The notes: generated by a model from the letters alone, not told the origin. Shown: positions 44,545 to 54,144, counted from the stretch's first letter. The stretch is DNA of 57,768 nucleotides from Candidatus Mediterraneibacter faecipullorum (GCA_019119675.1 DWWO01000079.1:1-57768), one strand, 5' to 3'. A program made the numbers and translations.

Positions 44545-46620
44545 ATGAAGGTTTACAGAACGGACGAAATAAGAAACGTGGTATTGCTTGGACACGGCGG
44601 AAGCGGAAAGACAAGTCTTGTTGAAGCAATGCTTTACGTATCGGGAGCAACGAACCGCATGGGTAAAGTATCAGATGCCAGTACGGTCAGCGACTTTGAT
44701 AAAGAGGAGCAGAAACGTGGTTTTTCGATCAGCACAAGCCTGATCCCGATCGAGTGGGAGAAAGCGAAGATCAATATCCTCGATACACCGGGATATTTTG
44801 ATTTTGTCGGTGAAGTCGAAGAAGCAGTCAGCGCAGCAGATGCAGCTGTTATCGTGGTATCCGGAAAAGCCGGAGTACAGGTCGGCACAGAGAAGGCATG
44901 GGAACTGTGCGATAAGTATAATCTTCCGAGAATGGTATATGTGACAGAGATGGATGTTGATGACGCAAGCTTCCGTCAGGTTGTAGAAGACCTGACTGCC
45001 CGCTACGGCAAGAAGATTGCTCCGCATTTCCAGCCGATCCGTGAGAATGAGAAACTTGTCGGATATATCAATGTCATAAAGAATGCAGGACGCCGCTATA
45101 CAGGGATCGGACAGAGAGAAGAGTGCGAGATCCCGGATTACTGTAAACCGAATCTTGAGATCCTGAGAGATTCTCTCATGGAAGCTGTAGCTGAGACGAG
45201 TGAGGAATTCATGGAGCGCTATTTCAACGGTGAGGAATTCTCCATCGAGGAGATCCGCGCAGCCATGCGTACAGAGGTTATGGAAGGCGATATTGTCCCG
45301 GTAGCCATGGGCTCTAATGTCCAGGCGCAGGGCGTTGCCAACCTGCTGTCAGATATCGTCCGTTTCTTCCCGAGTCCGGACAAGAGAACATGCGCGGGTA
45401 TCAACAGGACTACAAACGATATCTTTGAAGCAAACTATGATTTCTCAAAGGCAAAGACAGCTTATGTATTTAAGACAATGGTAGATCCGTTCATCGGAAA
45501 ATATTCTTTTATCAAGGTATGCTCGGGAGTGCTCAAGGGCGATGATGTGCTTTACAATGCAGATACAGATGCCGAAGAAAAACCTGGCAAGCTTTACACG
45601 ATGTGCGGAAACAAACCTTCGGAGGTATCGGAACTTTTTGCCGGGGACATCGGAGCCATCGCAAAGCTCGCCAATACGCGTACCGGGGATACACTTTCCA
45701 CGAAAGCAAATCAGGTGTCGTATGCAAAAACAGACTATTCCGTACCTTATACATATATGAAGTACACGGTGAAGAATAAAGGTGATGAGGATAAAGTATC
45801 CCAGGCTCTGGCGAGGATGACAGCCGAGGATGTGACGCTTAAGGTTGTAAACGACAGTGAGAACAGGCAGTCTCTCCTCTATGGTATGGGAGACCAGCAT
45901 CTGGAGATCACGGCGAGCAAGCTGGCTGCAAGATATAAGGTAGAGATCACACTGGAGACGCCGAAAGTGGCGTTCCGCGAGACAATCCGCAAGAATTCTG
46001 ATGTGGACATGAAGTATAAGAAACAGACCGGCGGACACGGACAGTACGGTCATGTCAAGATGAAATTCGAGCCGTCAGGCGATCTGGATACACCGTATAT
46101 CTTTGAAGAGTGCGTTGTCGGCGGCGCGGTTCCGAAGAACTACTTCCCGGCGGTGGAAAAAGGTCTTCAGGAATCTGTTGTCAAAGGTCCTCTTGCCGGA
46201 TATCCGGTTGTGGGCGTGAAAGCGATCCTTTATGATGGGTCCTACCATCCGGTAGATTCTTCGGAAATGGCATTCAAGACTGCTACGTCACAGGCATTTA
46301 AGAAAGGCTTTATGGAGGCGTCACCTGTACTTCTCGAGCCTATTGCTTCTATCAAAGTTACAGTCCCGGATGATTATACAGGTGATGTGATGGGCGATCT
46401 GAACAAGAGGCGCGGCCGTGTGCTTGGAATGAATCCGATCGCTGGAGGCAAGCAGGTGATCGAGGCGGATATCCCGATGACAGGACTGTTCGGATATTGT
46501 ACAACGCTGCGGTCCATGACCGGCGGACGCGGAACATATGAATATACATTTGCCAGATATGAGCAGGCGCCGTCAGACGTACAGGAGAAAGAGATTGCCG
46601 CGAGAGCTGCGGAGGAATAA
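44545..46620 (+). CDS. Elongation factor G paralogue (EF-G2 type)
   Basis: The 691-residue protein has the full EF-G domain order: GTPase (1-265), domain II, III, IV (about 470-595, TGGHGQYGHVKMKFEP) and V (MGDLNKRRGRVLGM). G1 is GHGGSGKT (16-23) and G3 is DTPGYFDF (80-87). The G4 position reads T134-E135-M136-D137 instead of NKMD, and the switch I RGITI is RGFSI. It is therefore a divergent paralogue rather than the main translocase. It stands alone, not in the str operon, which supports this. AAGGAGGCAGC precedes the ATG. Confidence 0.9.
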   Translation: MKVYRTDEIRNVVLLGHGGSGKTSLVEAMLYVSGATNRMGKVSDASTVSDFDKEEQKRGFSISTSLIPIEWEKAKINILDTPGYFDFVGEVEEAVSAADAAVIVVSGKAGVQVGTEKAWELCDKYNLPRMVYVTEMDVDDASFRQVVEDLTARYGKKIAPHFQPIRENEKLVGYINVIKNAGRRYTGIGQREECEIPDYCKPNLEILRDSLMEAVAETSEEFMERYFNGEEFSIEEIRAAMRTEVMEGDIVPVAMGSNVQAQGVANLLSDIVRFFPSPDKRTCAGINRTTNDIFEANYDFSKAKTAYVFKTMVDPFIGKYSFIKVCSGVLKGDDVLYNADTDAEEKPGKLYTMCGNKPSEVSELFAGDIGAIAKLANTRTGDTLSTKANQVSYAKTDYSVPYTYMKYTVKNKGDEDKVSQALARMTAEDVTLKVVNDSENRQSLLYGMGDQHLEITASKLAARYKVEITLETPKVAFRETIRKNSDVDMKYKKQTGGHGQYGHVKMKFEPSGDLDTPYIFEECVVGGAVPKNYFPAVEKGLQESVVKGPLAGYPVVGVKAILYDGSYHPVDSSEMAFKTATSQAFKKGFMEASPVLLEPIASIKVTVPDDYTGDVMGDLNKRRGRVLGMNPIAGGKQVIEADIPMTGLFGYCTTLRSMTGGRGTYEYTFARYEQAPSDVQEKEIAARAAEE

Positions 46621-46660
46621 AAATCAAATAACAATTTACTGAAAAAAGTATGTGAGATCA

Positions 46661-46705
46661 AAAAAGGACGTAAGATTTGAAGGAGCAGATTTTACGTCCT
46701 TTTTA
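46661..46705 (+). terminator. Terminator after EF-G paralogue
   Basis: AAAAAGGACGTAA (46661-46673) pairs with TTACGTCCTTTTT (46692-46704), followed by AATATG. Confidence 0.88.
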
Positions 46706-46790
46706 ATATGACAGAACTCTGCTGACGCACTGAAAATCAATGTGTATCGGGAATGTGTCGGGAAAGCGCGTTAAGAAAGTGCTAAGATTA

Positions 46791-46819
46791 TTGTGATTTA
46801 TACATAAAGGTGCTATAAT
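46791..46819 (+). promoter_or_regulatory. Extended -10 promoter for trkAH
   Basis: TTGTGA (46791-46796) and TATAAT (46814-46819) are spaced 17 bp, with TGC before the -10. Confidence 0.8.
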
Positions 46820-46896
46820 TGCTCTGCTGTGTATGCGGACATAGAAGCCCGGTTTATACCGGCACGAAAATATTGACACAACAGAGGGAAAAAAGG

Positions 46897-48255
46897 ATGA
46901 AGATAGTTATCATTGGAGACGGGAAAGTAGGTTATAAACTTGCCCGGCAGCTTTCTGTCGAAAATTATGATGTGGTGATGATCGACAGCAATGAAAAGAA
47001 ACTGAAATATGCTGTGGACCGCCTGGACATTGCGTGTGTGATAGGCGATGCAGCGGATGCTGAGGTGCAGAAACAGGCAGATGTACCTCATGCGGATCTG
47101 GTGATCGCATGTACATCAGAAGATGAGTGCAATATGTTAAGTTGCCTTATCGCGAGACGGCTCGGTGCAAGACATACGATTGCCCGTGTGCGCAATCCGA
47201 TCTATTTTAAGCAGATCGGACTTCTGAAAGAAGACCTGCATCTTAGTATGGCAGTAAATCCGGAACTGATCGTGGCCGATGAGATCAGCAGACTTCTGCT
47301 GTTCCCTGATGCGAGCAAGATAGAGACGTTTGCAAGAGGAAGAGTGGAACTGATCGAATATCCGATCCAGAAAGAAAGCCGGCTTATCGGTATGTCCCTT
47401 GCAGATATGTACAGCAAGTTCCAGATCAAGCTGCTGGTCTGTGCAGTCGAACACGGCGGAGATGTTCTGATCCCGGACGGTGATTATGAGATACGGGAAG
47501 GGGACAGACTGCATATTGCAGTTTCACACAGTGAGATGGAGCGGTTTTTCCGTATGTTCGGAAAACACAAAGGAAAGATCAAAAAGGTCATCATCTGCGG
47601 CGGCGGCCGGGTGGCTTATTACCTTGCAGTACAGCTCTGCAAACTGGGGATGCAGATCAAGATCATCGAACGTGATGTGAACCGATGCGAGGAATTGTGC
47701 GAGCTGCTTCCGAAGGCGACGATCATCAATGGAGATGCCACGGATCATGATCTTCTGATCGAGGAAGGGATTGAAGAGGCAGATGCGTTTGTAGGTCTGA
47801 CAGGAATGGATGAGGAAAACATCATTACGGCTCTTTTTGCAAAGAATCAGGGCGCATCAAAGATCATTGCGAAGATCAACGAGGACCGGCGTGCCAGCAT
47901 GGTAGAGGACTTTGGGATCGACAGCATTGTGTCAGCCAAGACGGCGACTGCAGATGCCATCCTGAGCTATGTCAGGGCAAGAAAGAATTCTCAGGGGAGT
48001 TCTAATGTGGAGACGCTCTATCAGCTTGTCGATGACAAGATCGAGGCCCTGGAATTTATCATTAAATCCGAGACCAGATATACCGGAATACCACTCAAGG
48101 AACTGGCGCTTAAATCAAACAATCTGATTGCGTGCATATCCAGAAAGAGGCAGATCATCATCCCGGGCGGAGATGACTGCATGGAGGTGGGAGACAGTGT
48201 GATCGTGGTCACTATGGACACCCACATAGAAGATCTGGAGGATATTTTAGCGTAG
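46897..48255 (+). CDS. trkA: Trk system potassium uptake protein TrkA
   Basis: The 452-residue protein is a duplicated RCK protein: two NAD-binding RCK_N units (IIGDGKVGYKLA at about 4-15 and IICGGGRVAYYLA at about 229-241), each followed by an RCK_C unit. It forms the cytoplasmic gating ring for TrkH. The frame opens at 46819, but GGGAAAAAAGG before the ATG at 46897 and the Rossmann start decide it. trkH begins 10 bp downstream. Confidence 0.94.
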   Translation: MKIVIIGDGKVGYKLARQLSVENYDVVMIDSNEKKLKYAVDRLDIACVIGDAADAEVQKQADVPHADLVIACTSEDECNMLSCLIARRLGARHTIARVRNPIYFKQIGLLKEDLHLSMAVNPELIVADEISRLLLFPDASKIETFARGRVELIEYPIQKESRLIGMSLADMYSKFQIKLLVCAVEHGGDVLIPDGDYEIREGDRLHIAVSHSEMERFFRMFGKHKGKIKKVIICGGGRVAYYLAVQLCKLGMQIKIIERDVNRCEELCELLPKATIINGDATDHDLLIEEGIEEADAFVGLTGMDEENIITALFAKNQGASKIIAKINEDRRASMVEDFGIDSIVSAKTATADAILSYVRARKNSQGSSNVETLYQLVDDKIEALEFIIKSETRYTGIPLKELALKSNNLIACISRKRQIIIPGGDDCMEVGDSVIVVTMDTHIEDLEDILA

Positions 48256-48265
48256 GGGCAGAAAA

Positions 48266-49711
48266 ATGAATAAGAGAATGATTATATACATATTGGGGAA
48301 AATGCTCGGCGTAGAAGGCGTGGTGCTTTTGATTCCCGCGCTGGTCTCGCTCATATACTGGGAAAAAAGCGGTTTTTCTTTTTTGATCGTGAGCGCTATA
48401 CTGTGCGTTATTTATCTTATCTTTGGCAGAAAGAGACCAAAGTGTACGAGGATATATGGAAAAGAAAGTTTCGCTATCGTGGCGCTGGCGTGGCTTCTGT
48501 GGTCTCTGTTCGGAGCACTTCCGTTTGTGATATCAGGCAGTATCCCGAATTATATCGATGCTTTCTTTGAGACAGTATCCGGGTTCACTACGACCGGTTC
48601 GACGATCCTCCAGGAGATTGAGAGCCTTCCGATGGGAATCAATTTCTGGCGGTGTCTGACCCACTGGATCGGCGGCATGGGAGTGCTTGTCTTTGTTCTC
48701 ATGATCACTTCGCTGGATGATGAGAATTCGATGCCGCTCATGCGTGCCGAGATGCCCGGACCGGAAGCGGATAAACTGGTTCCGAAGGCAAGGAATACGG
48801 CAGCGATCCTGTATGGTATGTATTTTGCGATGACGGCAGTGGAAGTGATACTCCTCATGCTCGGAGGGATGAATCTCTACGATGCATTGATCCATTCCTT
48901 CAGTACGGCGGGAACCGGAGGGTTCAACAACAGAAATACAAGTGTGGCCTTTTATGACAGTGCATATATTGACGGAGTGATCACGGTATTTATGATCCTC
49001 TTTGGCGTAAATTTCAATCTGTATTTCCTGCTTCTTATGAAGGACTGGAAGAGTGTGCTCAAAAATGAAGAGCTGAGGGCATACCTCGGCATCATCGCAG
49101 CATCGATCGCGGTAATTACGGTCAATATTTTAAATATTTACGAAAATGTTTTTCATGCATTCCGCTATGCTGCGTTCCAGGTGGCGTCAATCATTACGAC
49201 TACCGGATTCTACACGGCGGACTATGAACTTTGGCCTGAATTGTCAAAGACGGTACTGCTGGCGATCATGTTTATCGGCGCAAGCGCAGGATCTACCGGC
49301 GGCGGTATCAAGGTGTGCCGTTTTGTGATCCTGATCAAATCGATCAGACAGGAAATCCATAAAGTGCTCCATCCGAACGCGGTGACCGTGGTGAAGCTTA
49401 ATGGCAGAAAGATCGGACAGGACACACTGCGCGGAATAAATGTATACTTTGCCGCATATGTATTTATACTGGTGGCATCAGTGCTGATCGTATCTGTTGA
49501 TAATTTTGATTTTGCTACATCTTTCAGCGGTGTCCTGACAACAATAAATAACGTGGGACCAGGTATATCCAAAGTAGGACCTGTAGAGAATTTCCATATG
49601 TTCTCGCCGCTTTCCAAGATCGTATTCAGCTTTGATATGCTTGTGGGACGGCTCGAGATCATTCCGTTCCTGATCCTTTTATCACCCGCGTTATGGCGGA
49701 AGAAGTTCTGA
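48266..49711 (+). CDS. trkH: Trk system potassium channel subunit TrkH
   Basis: The 481-residue membrane protein has the four pore-loop pattern of the Trk/Ktr family: SGFTTTGST, STAGTGGFNNRN, ITTTGFYTAD and TTINNVGPG. It moves K+ under control of TrkA, encoded immediately upstream. AGGGGCAGAAAA precedes the ATG. All four filter-type glycines are present. Confidence 0.94.
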   Translation: MNKRMIIYILGKMLGVEGVVLLIPALVSLIYWEKSGFSFLIVSAILCVIYLIFGRKRPKCTRIYGKESFAIVALAWLLWSLFGALPFVISGSIPNYIDAFFETVSGFTTTGSTILQEIESLPMGINFWRCLTHWIGGMGVLVFVLMITSLDDENSMPLMRAEMPGPEADKLVPKARNTAAILYGMYFAMTAVEVILLMLGGMNLYDALIHSFSTAGTGGFNNRNTSVAFYDSAYIDGVITVFMILFGVNFNLYFLLLMKDWKSVLKNEELRAYLGIIAASIAVITVNILNIYENVFHAFRYAAFQVASIITTTGFYTADYELWPELSKTVLLAIMFIGASAGSTGGGIKVCRFVILIKSIRQEIHKVLHPNAVTVVKLNGRKIGQDTLRGINVYFAAYVFILVASVLIVSVDNFDFATSFSGVLTTINNVGPGISKVGPVENFHMFSPLSKIVFSFDMLVGRLEIIPFLILLSPALWRKKF

Positions 49712-49723
49712 GAAAGGGGAAGT

Positions 49724-51328
49724 ATGAAAAAGATAAAACGAAATCTTATCATTGCAGCAGTGGTCATCATCCTGCTCGGGCTCTACTATTATATCGCGCT
49801 GCCCGCAGTAAATATCCACTCTACGGAATTCTGGATATTTCTGGGAGTGCTTGTGCTTCTGGCTGCAGCGCTGTTTGTGAAAAAGAAGAAACTCAGCCGG
49901 TATGAATTGAAAGAATCCAAAGGGCTGAAAGTAATTATGGGGATCTTTGCAGCGGTTGTCATCGTATATCTGGCGGGCGCGCTTCTGTCATCCCCCATTG
50001 TTAACGCAAAAAAATACCAGCAGCTTATGACCGTGGAAACGGGAGAATTCACCACGGATATCGAAGAGCTTTCCTTTGACCAGATTCCCCTCCTTGACAG
50101 GGAATCTGCCACTCTTCTGGGAAACAGAGAAATGGGAAGCATGGTGGATATGGTGTCACAGTTCGAGGTGGACGACCTCTACTCCCAGATAAATTATCAG
50201 GATCGCCCGGTGCGGGTGTCTCCGCTGAAATACGCCAGTATTATCAAGTGGCTGACGAACAGCGGCGAGGGAATCCCTGCATATATAAAGATCGATATGG
50301 CAACCCAGGATACCGAACTTGTAAAGCTCGACGAGGGGATGAAATACACTGCCAGTGACCATTTCAACCGGAATATCTACCGTCATCTGAGATTCCGTTA
50401 TCCGACCTACATTTTTAACGATCTGAGCTTTGAGGTGGATGAGGAGGGAACCCCGTACTGGATCTGTCCGGTAAAGAAATTCAATATCGGCCTGTTCGGC
50501 GGCGTGACTATTGGCAGGGTCGTGCTCTGCAATGCGATTACAGGAGAGACGACAGATTATGCCATTGAGGATGCCCCTCAGTGGATCGACCGTGCATATT
50601 CAGCGGATCTTCTTGTGGAGCTTTATGATTACCACGGGACCCTGCAGCATGGATTCCTCAACAGTGTGTTCGGGCAGAAAGACTGCCTGGTAACTACCGA
50701 CGGGTATAATTACCTGGCGATCGATGACGATGTCTGGGTGTACACCGGTGTAACGTCCATTACCGGTGATCAGTCCAATGTCGGATTTGTGCTGATGAAC
50801 CAGAGGACGATGGAGACGAGATTTTATGAGGTTGAAGGAGCGACAGAACAGTCGGCTATGGATTCGGCGGAGGGACAGGTGCAGAATCTGCACTATACCG
50901 CGACTTTCCCGCTCCTGCTCAATATATCAGGTGAGCCCACATATTTTATCGCCCTGAAAGACGATGCCGGGCTGGTGAAAATGTATGCCATGGTCAATGT
51001 CCAGAAATATCAGATCGTAGCTACCGGCGATACAGTGAGTGCGTGTGAGGAACAGTATACAACACTGATGTATGAGAACGGCATCAAAGAGGTGGAAGAA
51101 GATACCCGCGAGATCCTGACAGCAGAAGGAAAGATCACGAAGATCGCCCAGGGTGTGGTGGACGGCAACTCGCATTACTATATCATGCTAGACGGATCGG
51201 ACGGAATCTTTGATGTATCAGTTGTGGATTATATAGACGTGATCCGCTATGATGTGGGAGATGCCGTGACGATAGAGTATAAAGAAGGCGAGGAGACCAA
51301 TACAGTCTTGTCGATGAACAGAGTATAA
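49724..51328 (+). CDS. Unrecognised membrane protein downstream of trkH
   Basis: The 534-residue protein has three N-terminal membrane spans (about 8-26, 34-52, 70-92). A 440-residue, mostly beta-like domain follows, probably extracytoplasmic, with repeated Y-x-x-P-T-Y and aromatic-rich segments. I recognise no family. It starts 12 bp after trkH with AAAGGGGAAG and is closed by a terminator, so it is most likely in the trkA-trkH transcript and may modulate potassium uptake or cell envelope state. That role is inference from position. Confidence 0.55.
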   Translation: MKKIKRNLIIAAVVIILLGLYYYIALPAVNIHSTEFWIFLGVLVLLAAALFVKKKKLSRYELKESKGLKVIMGIFAAVVIVYLAGALLSSPIVNAKKYQQLMTVETGEFTTDIEELSFDQIPLLDRESATLLGNREMGSMVDMVSQFEVDDLYSQINYQDRPVRVSPLKYASIIKWLTNSGEGIPAYIKIDMATQDTELVKLDEGMKYTASDHFNRNIYRHLRFRYPTYIFNDLSFEVDEEGTPYWICPVKKFNIGLFGGVTIGRVVLCNAITGETTDYAIEDAPQWIDRAYSADLLVELYDYHGTLQHGFLNSVFGQKDCLVTTDGYNYLAIDDDVWVYTGVTSITGDQSNVGFVLMNQRTMETRFYEVEGATEQSAMDSAEGQVQNLHYTATFPLLLNISGEPTYFIALKDDAGLVKMYAMVNVQKYQIVATGDTVSACEEQYTTLMYENGIKEVEEDTREILTAEGKITKIAQGVVDGNSHYYIMLDGSDGIFDVSVVDYIDVIRYDVGDAVTIEYKEGEETNTVLSMNRV

Positions 51329-51366
51329 AAAAGCGGCGGCAGAATTATTTGTTCTGCCGCCTTTTT
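51327..51366. terminator. Bidirectional terminator after the trk unit
   Basis: GCGGCAGAA (51336-51344) pairs with TTCTGCCGC (51352-51360), with A-runs before and T-runs after; it serves both converging genes. Confidence 0.88.
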
Positions 51367-51384
51367 GTTATATTGGCCTGCTCT

Positions 51385-51807
51385 TTATGAGATTACATTG
51401 TAATCAGAAGAGTCAATACCGGAAATCTCTTTTTTATCTGCACCGATGCTCAGATAAAAATCGATATTGTTTTCAGTACTTATCTTATTCAGTTTCTGCA
51501 GGAAGACAGGGAGACTTTCAAGAGTTATATTTGCCTGTTTCAGCACACTGTCGATAAAGATTGTTTCGATGTCGTGATTGCCGGCTACCATGCCGTAAAG
51601 GAATCCTACGAATTCTTCAAGAGTAAGGATATCTGGATAATCTGCCATACGGATCGCACGGATATTGAAATCTACCGTGTAAGTATCCTTGTGGCTTTTT
51701 TTGATAAACACTACGTTTCCGTTGGAAGTTTTCACCTTCTCGTTTGCAAGTTCGATCATTTGCTGTGTCTTTCCGCTGCCTCTTGGGCCTGTAATTAAAT
51801 TTACCAT
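51385..51807 (-). CDS. Small P-loop ATPase of unknown role
   Basis: The 140-residue protein has Walker A GPRGSGKT at 7-14 and a Walker B-like IETIFIDS at about 83-90. It resembles short conserved Clostridia P-loop proteins sometimes named twitching-motility PilT or Zot-like, but nothing here shows a motility role. GGAGAGATTCGCC precedes the ATG. It is divergent from the putative Fur-controlled DUF3793 cluster and shares its control region. Confidence 0.65.
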   Translation of the reverse strand: MVNLITGPRGSGKTQQMIELANEKVKTSNGNVVFIKKSHKDTYTVDFNIRAIRMADYPDILTLEEFVGFLYGMVAGNHDIETIFIDSVLKQANITLESLPVFLQKLNKISTENNIDFYLSIGADKKEISGIDSSDYNVIS

Positions 51808-51837
51808 GGCGAATCTCTCCTTTATGTATGTATTGTT

Positions 51838-51849
51838 TGAGAATTCTCA
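51838..51849. promoter_or_regulatory. Palindrome upstream of the small P-loop gene
   Basis: TGAGAATTCTCA is a perfect 12-bp palindrome built of Fur-box-like half sites (TGAGAAT/ATTCTCA). Confidence 0.35.
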
Positions 51850-51955
51850 CCTCTCAAATGCTTAAACCTATTATACACTAAAGCAATGTGGGGAACAACT
51901 AAAAAAGGGAAAAAAAGCAAAAAAACAAAAATGAGAAATGTTTTCAAAAAGAAGC

Positions 51956-51984
51956 TTGAAAAATATTCGGCCATATGATAATAT
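51956..51984 (+). promoter_or_regulatory. Promoter for the DUF3793-flavodoxin cluster
   Basis: TTGAAA (51956-51961) and TAATAT (51979-51984) are spaced 17 bp, ending ten bases before the Fur-like box. Confidence 0.6.
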
Positions 51985-51993
51985 TGACTCAAT

Positions 51994-52008
51994 TGAAAAT
52001 CATTCTCA
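51994..52008. promoter_or_regulatory. Fur-box-like operator
   Basis: TGAAAATCATTCTCA fits the 7-1-7 Fur box (TGATAAT-N-ATTATCA) at 13 of 15 positions or nearly so. It lies just downstream of the -10, where a bound repressor would block transcription. A second partial site overlaps at 51976. Confidence 0.65.
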
Positions 52009-52027
52009 AAATAGAAAGGAGAAGATG

Positions 52028-52615
52028 ATGCCAGCTGAGGTTCTGACATATTTTCTGAAAAACAGTGACAGAAGAATACGCCTTATGTTTCAGGTCGTGC
52101 TGCAGTGCGCGCCTTTTTTGAAGGGGCTGAAAGTATCCTGTGGCATTACCATGAACGCCGATCTGTATGAAGGTCTCGGAGAGTTATTCTCGGGTATGGA
52201 TATTTCTTACTATAAGTTATCGGAGACGGATGGGAGATGCCTGGTCCTGTTTTATCGCCCTTCGGAACTTAAGGCCTATCTGTGCAGGAGGGATATCTGC
52301 GCTCTGATCAGAGAATACGGATATCAGGATATGGAGACAGAGGAAATGCTTGAAAGGCTTGCAGAGCGTGTGCGCGCCTGCGCTGAGCTGGGACTGGGAT
52401 TTCCTCACGAGATCGGAGCCTTTTTCGGATATCCTGCGGAGGATGTCCGAGGCTTCATTGAGAACGGGGGAAGGGAATATGTGATGACCGGATACTGGAA
52501 AGTATACAGCGATCCTGCCGGAGCAAGGATGGTTTTCAAGGAGTTTGACCGTGCAAAGAACTGCGCGGTAAATGAATTTCTTACCGGAAAGAGCATTCGG
52601 GAAATTGCTCTGTGA
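52028..52615 (+). CDS. DUF3793 family protein
   Basis: The 195-residue protein begins M-P-A-E-V-L and has a C-terminal GFPHEIGAFFGYP segment and a KEFDRAKNCAVNEF end, which I recognise as the DUF3793 family. Its function is unknown. The ATG at 52028 is six bases from the AAAGGAGA ribosome binding site. It is the first gene after a Fur-like box and is followed by a flavodoxin gene at 31 bp, suggesting iron-responsive expression. Confidence 0.75.
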   Translation: MPAEVLTYFLKNSDRRIRLMFQVVLQCAPFLKGLKVSCGITMNADLYEGLGELFSGMDISYYKLSETDGRCLVLFYRPSELKAYLCRRDICALIREYGYQDMETEEMLERLAERVRACAELGLGFPHEIGAFFGYPAEDVRGFIENGGREYVMTGYWKVYSDPAGARMVFKEFDRAKNCAVNEFLTGKSIREIAL

Positions 52616-52645
52616 TCAAGTCATGAATGAAATGGAGGAAAAAAG

Positions 52646-53074
52646 ATGAGCGTATCGGTTGTATATTGGAGTGGAACAGGGAATACTCAGGCTATGGCGG
52701 AAGCCGTTGCAGAAGGGATCAGAGACGGCGGAGCAGATGCGGTCCTGATGGAAGTGGGAAATGCCGACGCAGCTGCCCTGGCAGAGGAGAAGGCGTTCGC
52801 ACTGGGCTGCCCGTCCATGGGAGCGGAGCAGCTTGAAGAGTCTGAGATGGAGCCGTTTGTCGAGGCGCTTGAGCCCCTTGTGTCAGGAAAGACGATCCTT
52901 CTCTTCGGCTCTTACGGCTGGGGAGACGGAGAGTGGATGAGAGACTGGGCAGACAGGATGAAGAATGCCGGAGCCGTCCTCATACGCGAGGAAGGGATCA
53001 TTACAAACGAGGCTCCGGACGACGAGGCGCTGGAAGAATGCCGCGCAGCGGGAAAAGAGCTGGCCGGCTGTTGA
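52646..53074 (+). CDS. Flavodoxin
   Basis: The 142-residue protein has the FMN phosphate loop SGTGNTQ at residues 9-15, the FGSYGWGDGEW aromatic loop and a standard alpha/beta layout. It carries electrons in place of ferredoxin when iron is scarce. GGAGGAAAAAAG precedes the ATG. Together with the upstream Fur-like box this fits an iron-saving response. Confidence 0.93.
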   Translation: MSVSVVYWSGTGNTQAMAEAVAEGIRDGGADAVLMEVGNADAAALAEEKAFALGCPSMGAEQLEESEMEPFVEALEPLVSGKTILLFGSYGWGDGEWMRDWADRMKNAGAVLIREEGIITNEAPDDEALEECRAAGKELAGC

Positions 53075-53186
53075 CAAAAGCTCCCTCTTCTGCATATCAT
53101 AATGGTATCGAGAAAAAACAGTCAATCAGAAAGAGCCTTTTGGATCACAGAAAGATTCTGTTATGAAGGTGTCAGAGGGAAAATGT

Positions 53187-53969
53187 ATGAATCAGAATGT
53201 ACTGCTTGGAATTTTAATACCATTTGCCGGAACCGCACTGGGCTCGGCAATGGTATTTTTTATGAAAAAGGAGATGAATGAGCGGCTTCAGAAGCTGCTT
53301 CTCGGCTTCGCGTCCGGGGTGATGATCGCGGCTTCGGTCTGGTCTCTGCTTATCCCGGCGATCGAGATGGCGGAGCAGGAGTCAGCTGCGGCATGGATCC
53401 CGGCAGCCGCCGGCTTTCTGCTGGGGATGGGCTTCCTGCTCCTTCTGGATACACTGACGCCGCATCTTCATTTTACGGAGGATAAGCCGGAGGGAATGCC
53501 GGCGCATTTAAAAAAAACAACCATGCTTGTCCTTGCGGTGACGCTCCATAATATCCCGGAGGGGATGGCAGTGGGCGTGACCTTCGCCGGAGTGATAACA
53601 GAGAATACTTTGATGACGCTGGCAGGTGCATTTGCGCTCTCGATCGGGATCGCCATCCAGAATTTCCCGGAAGGAGCGATCATTTCCATGCCCCTGAAAG
53701 GGCAGGGGATCTCAAAGGCCAGGGCATTTCTCTATGGAACGCTCTCGGGAATTGTGGAACCGGCAGCGGCCTTCCTTACGATCCTGCTCACGTCTCTGGT
53801 AGTTCCTCTGCTCCCGTATCTGCTGTCCTTTGCAGCAGGTGCAATGATCTATGTGGTGGTGGAGGAGCTGATCCCGGAATCGCAGACGGGAGTACATTCC
53901 AACATCGGGACAGTCGGAGTGGCACTGGGATTTACGCTGATGATGATACTGGATGTAGCGCTTGGATGA
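53187..53969 (+). CDS. ZIP family metal transporter
   Basis: The 260-residue protein has about eight spans and the ZIP core signature HNIPEGMAVGV in one helix, followed by QNFPEGAIISMP in the next. The second site carries Q where many ZupT-type proteins have H, so metal selectivity may differ. It probably takes up zinc, iron or manganese. The frame opens at 53163, but AGAGGGAAAATGT before the ATG at 53187 fixes the start. It lies 112 bp after the flavodoxin gene and may share its regulation. Confidence 0.85.
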   Translation: MNQNVLLGILIPFAGTALGSAMVFFMKKEMNERLQKLLLGFASGVMIAASVWSLLIPAIEMAEQESAAAWIPAAAGFLLGMGFLLLLDTLTPHLHFTEDKPEGMPAHLKKTTMLVLAVTLHNIPEGMAVGVTFAGVITENTLMTLAGAFALSIGIAIQNFPEGAIISMPLKGQGISKARAFLYGTLSGIVEPAAAFLTILLTSLVVPLLPYLLSFAAGAMIYVVVEELIPESQTGVHSNIGTVGVALGFTLMMILDVALG

Positions 53970-54035
53970 GCGCTCTGCCCCTCAGCCGGCAGGCAGGATG
54001 ACAGGGGCGGACAATGGAAACTGAGAACCTTTCAG

Positions 54036-54076
54036 GACAGAAAAGTGACTGACAATTCACTTTTCTGTCTTTTTTT
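54036..54076 (+). terminator. Terminator after the ZIP transporter
   Basis: A 13-bp stem (54036-54048 with 54057-54069) is followed by TTTTTTT. Confidence 0.9.
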
Positions 54077-54144
54077 GCGGAACAGAATATTTGAAAAGTT
54101 TCTGTTACATGAAATTCTTTGAGAAAGCATGGCTTGTTCTGAAA

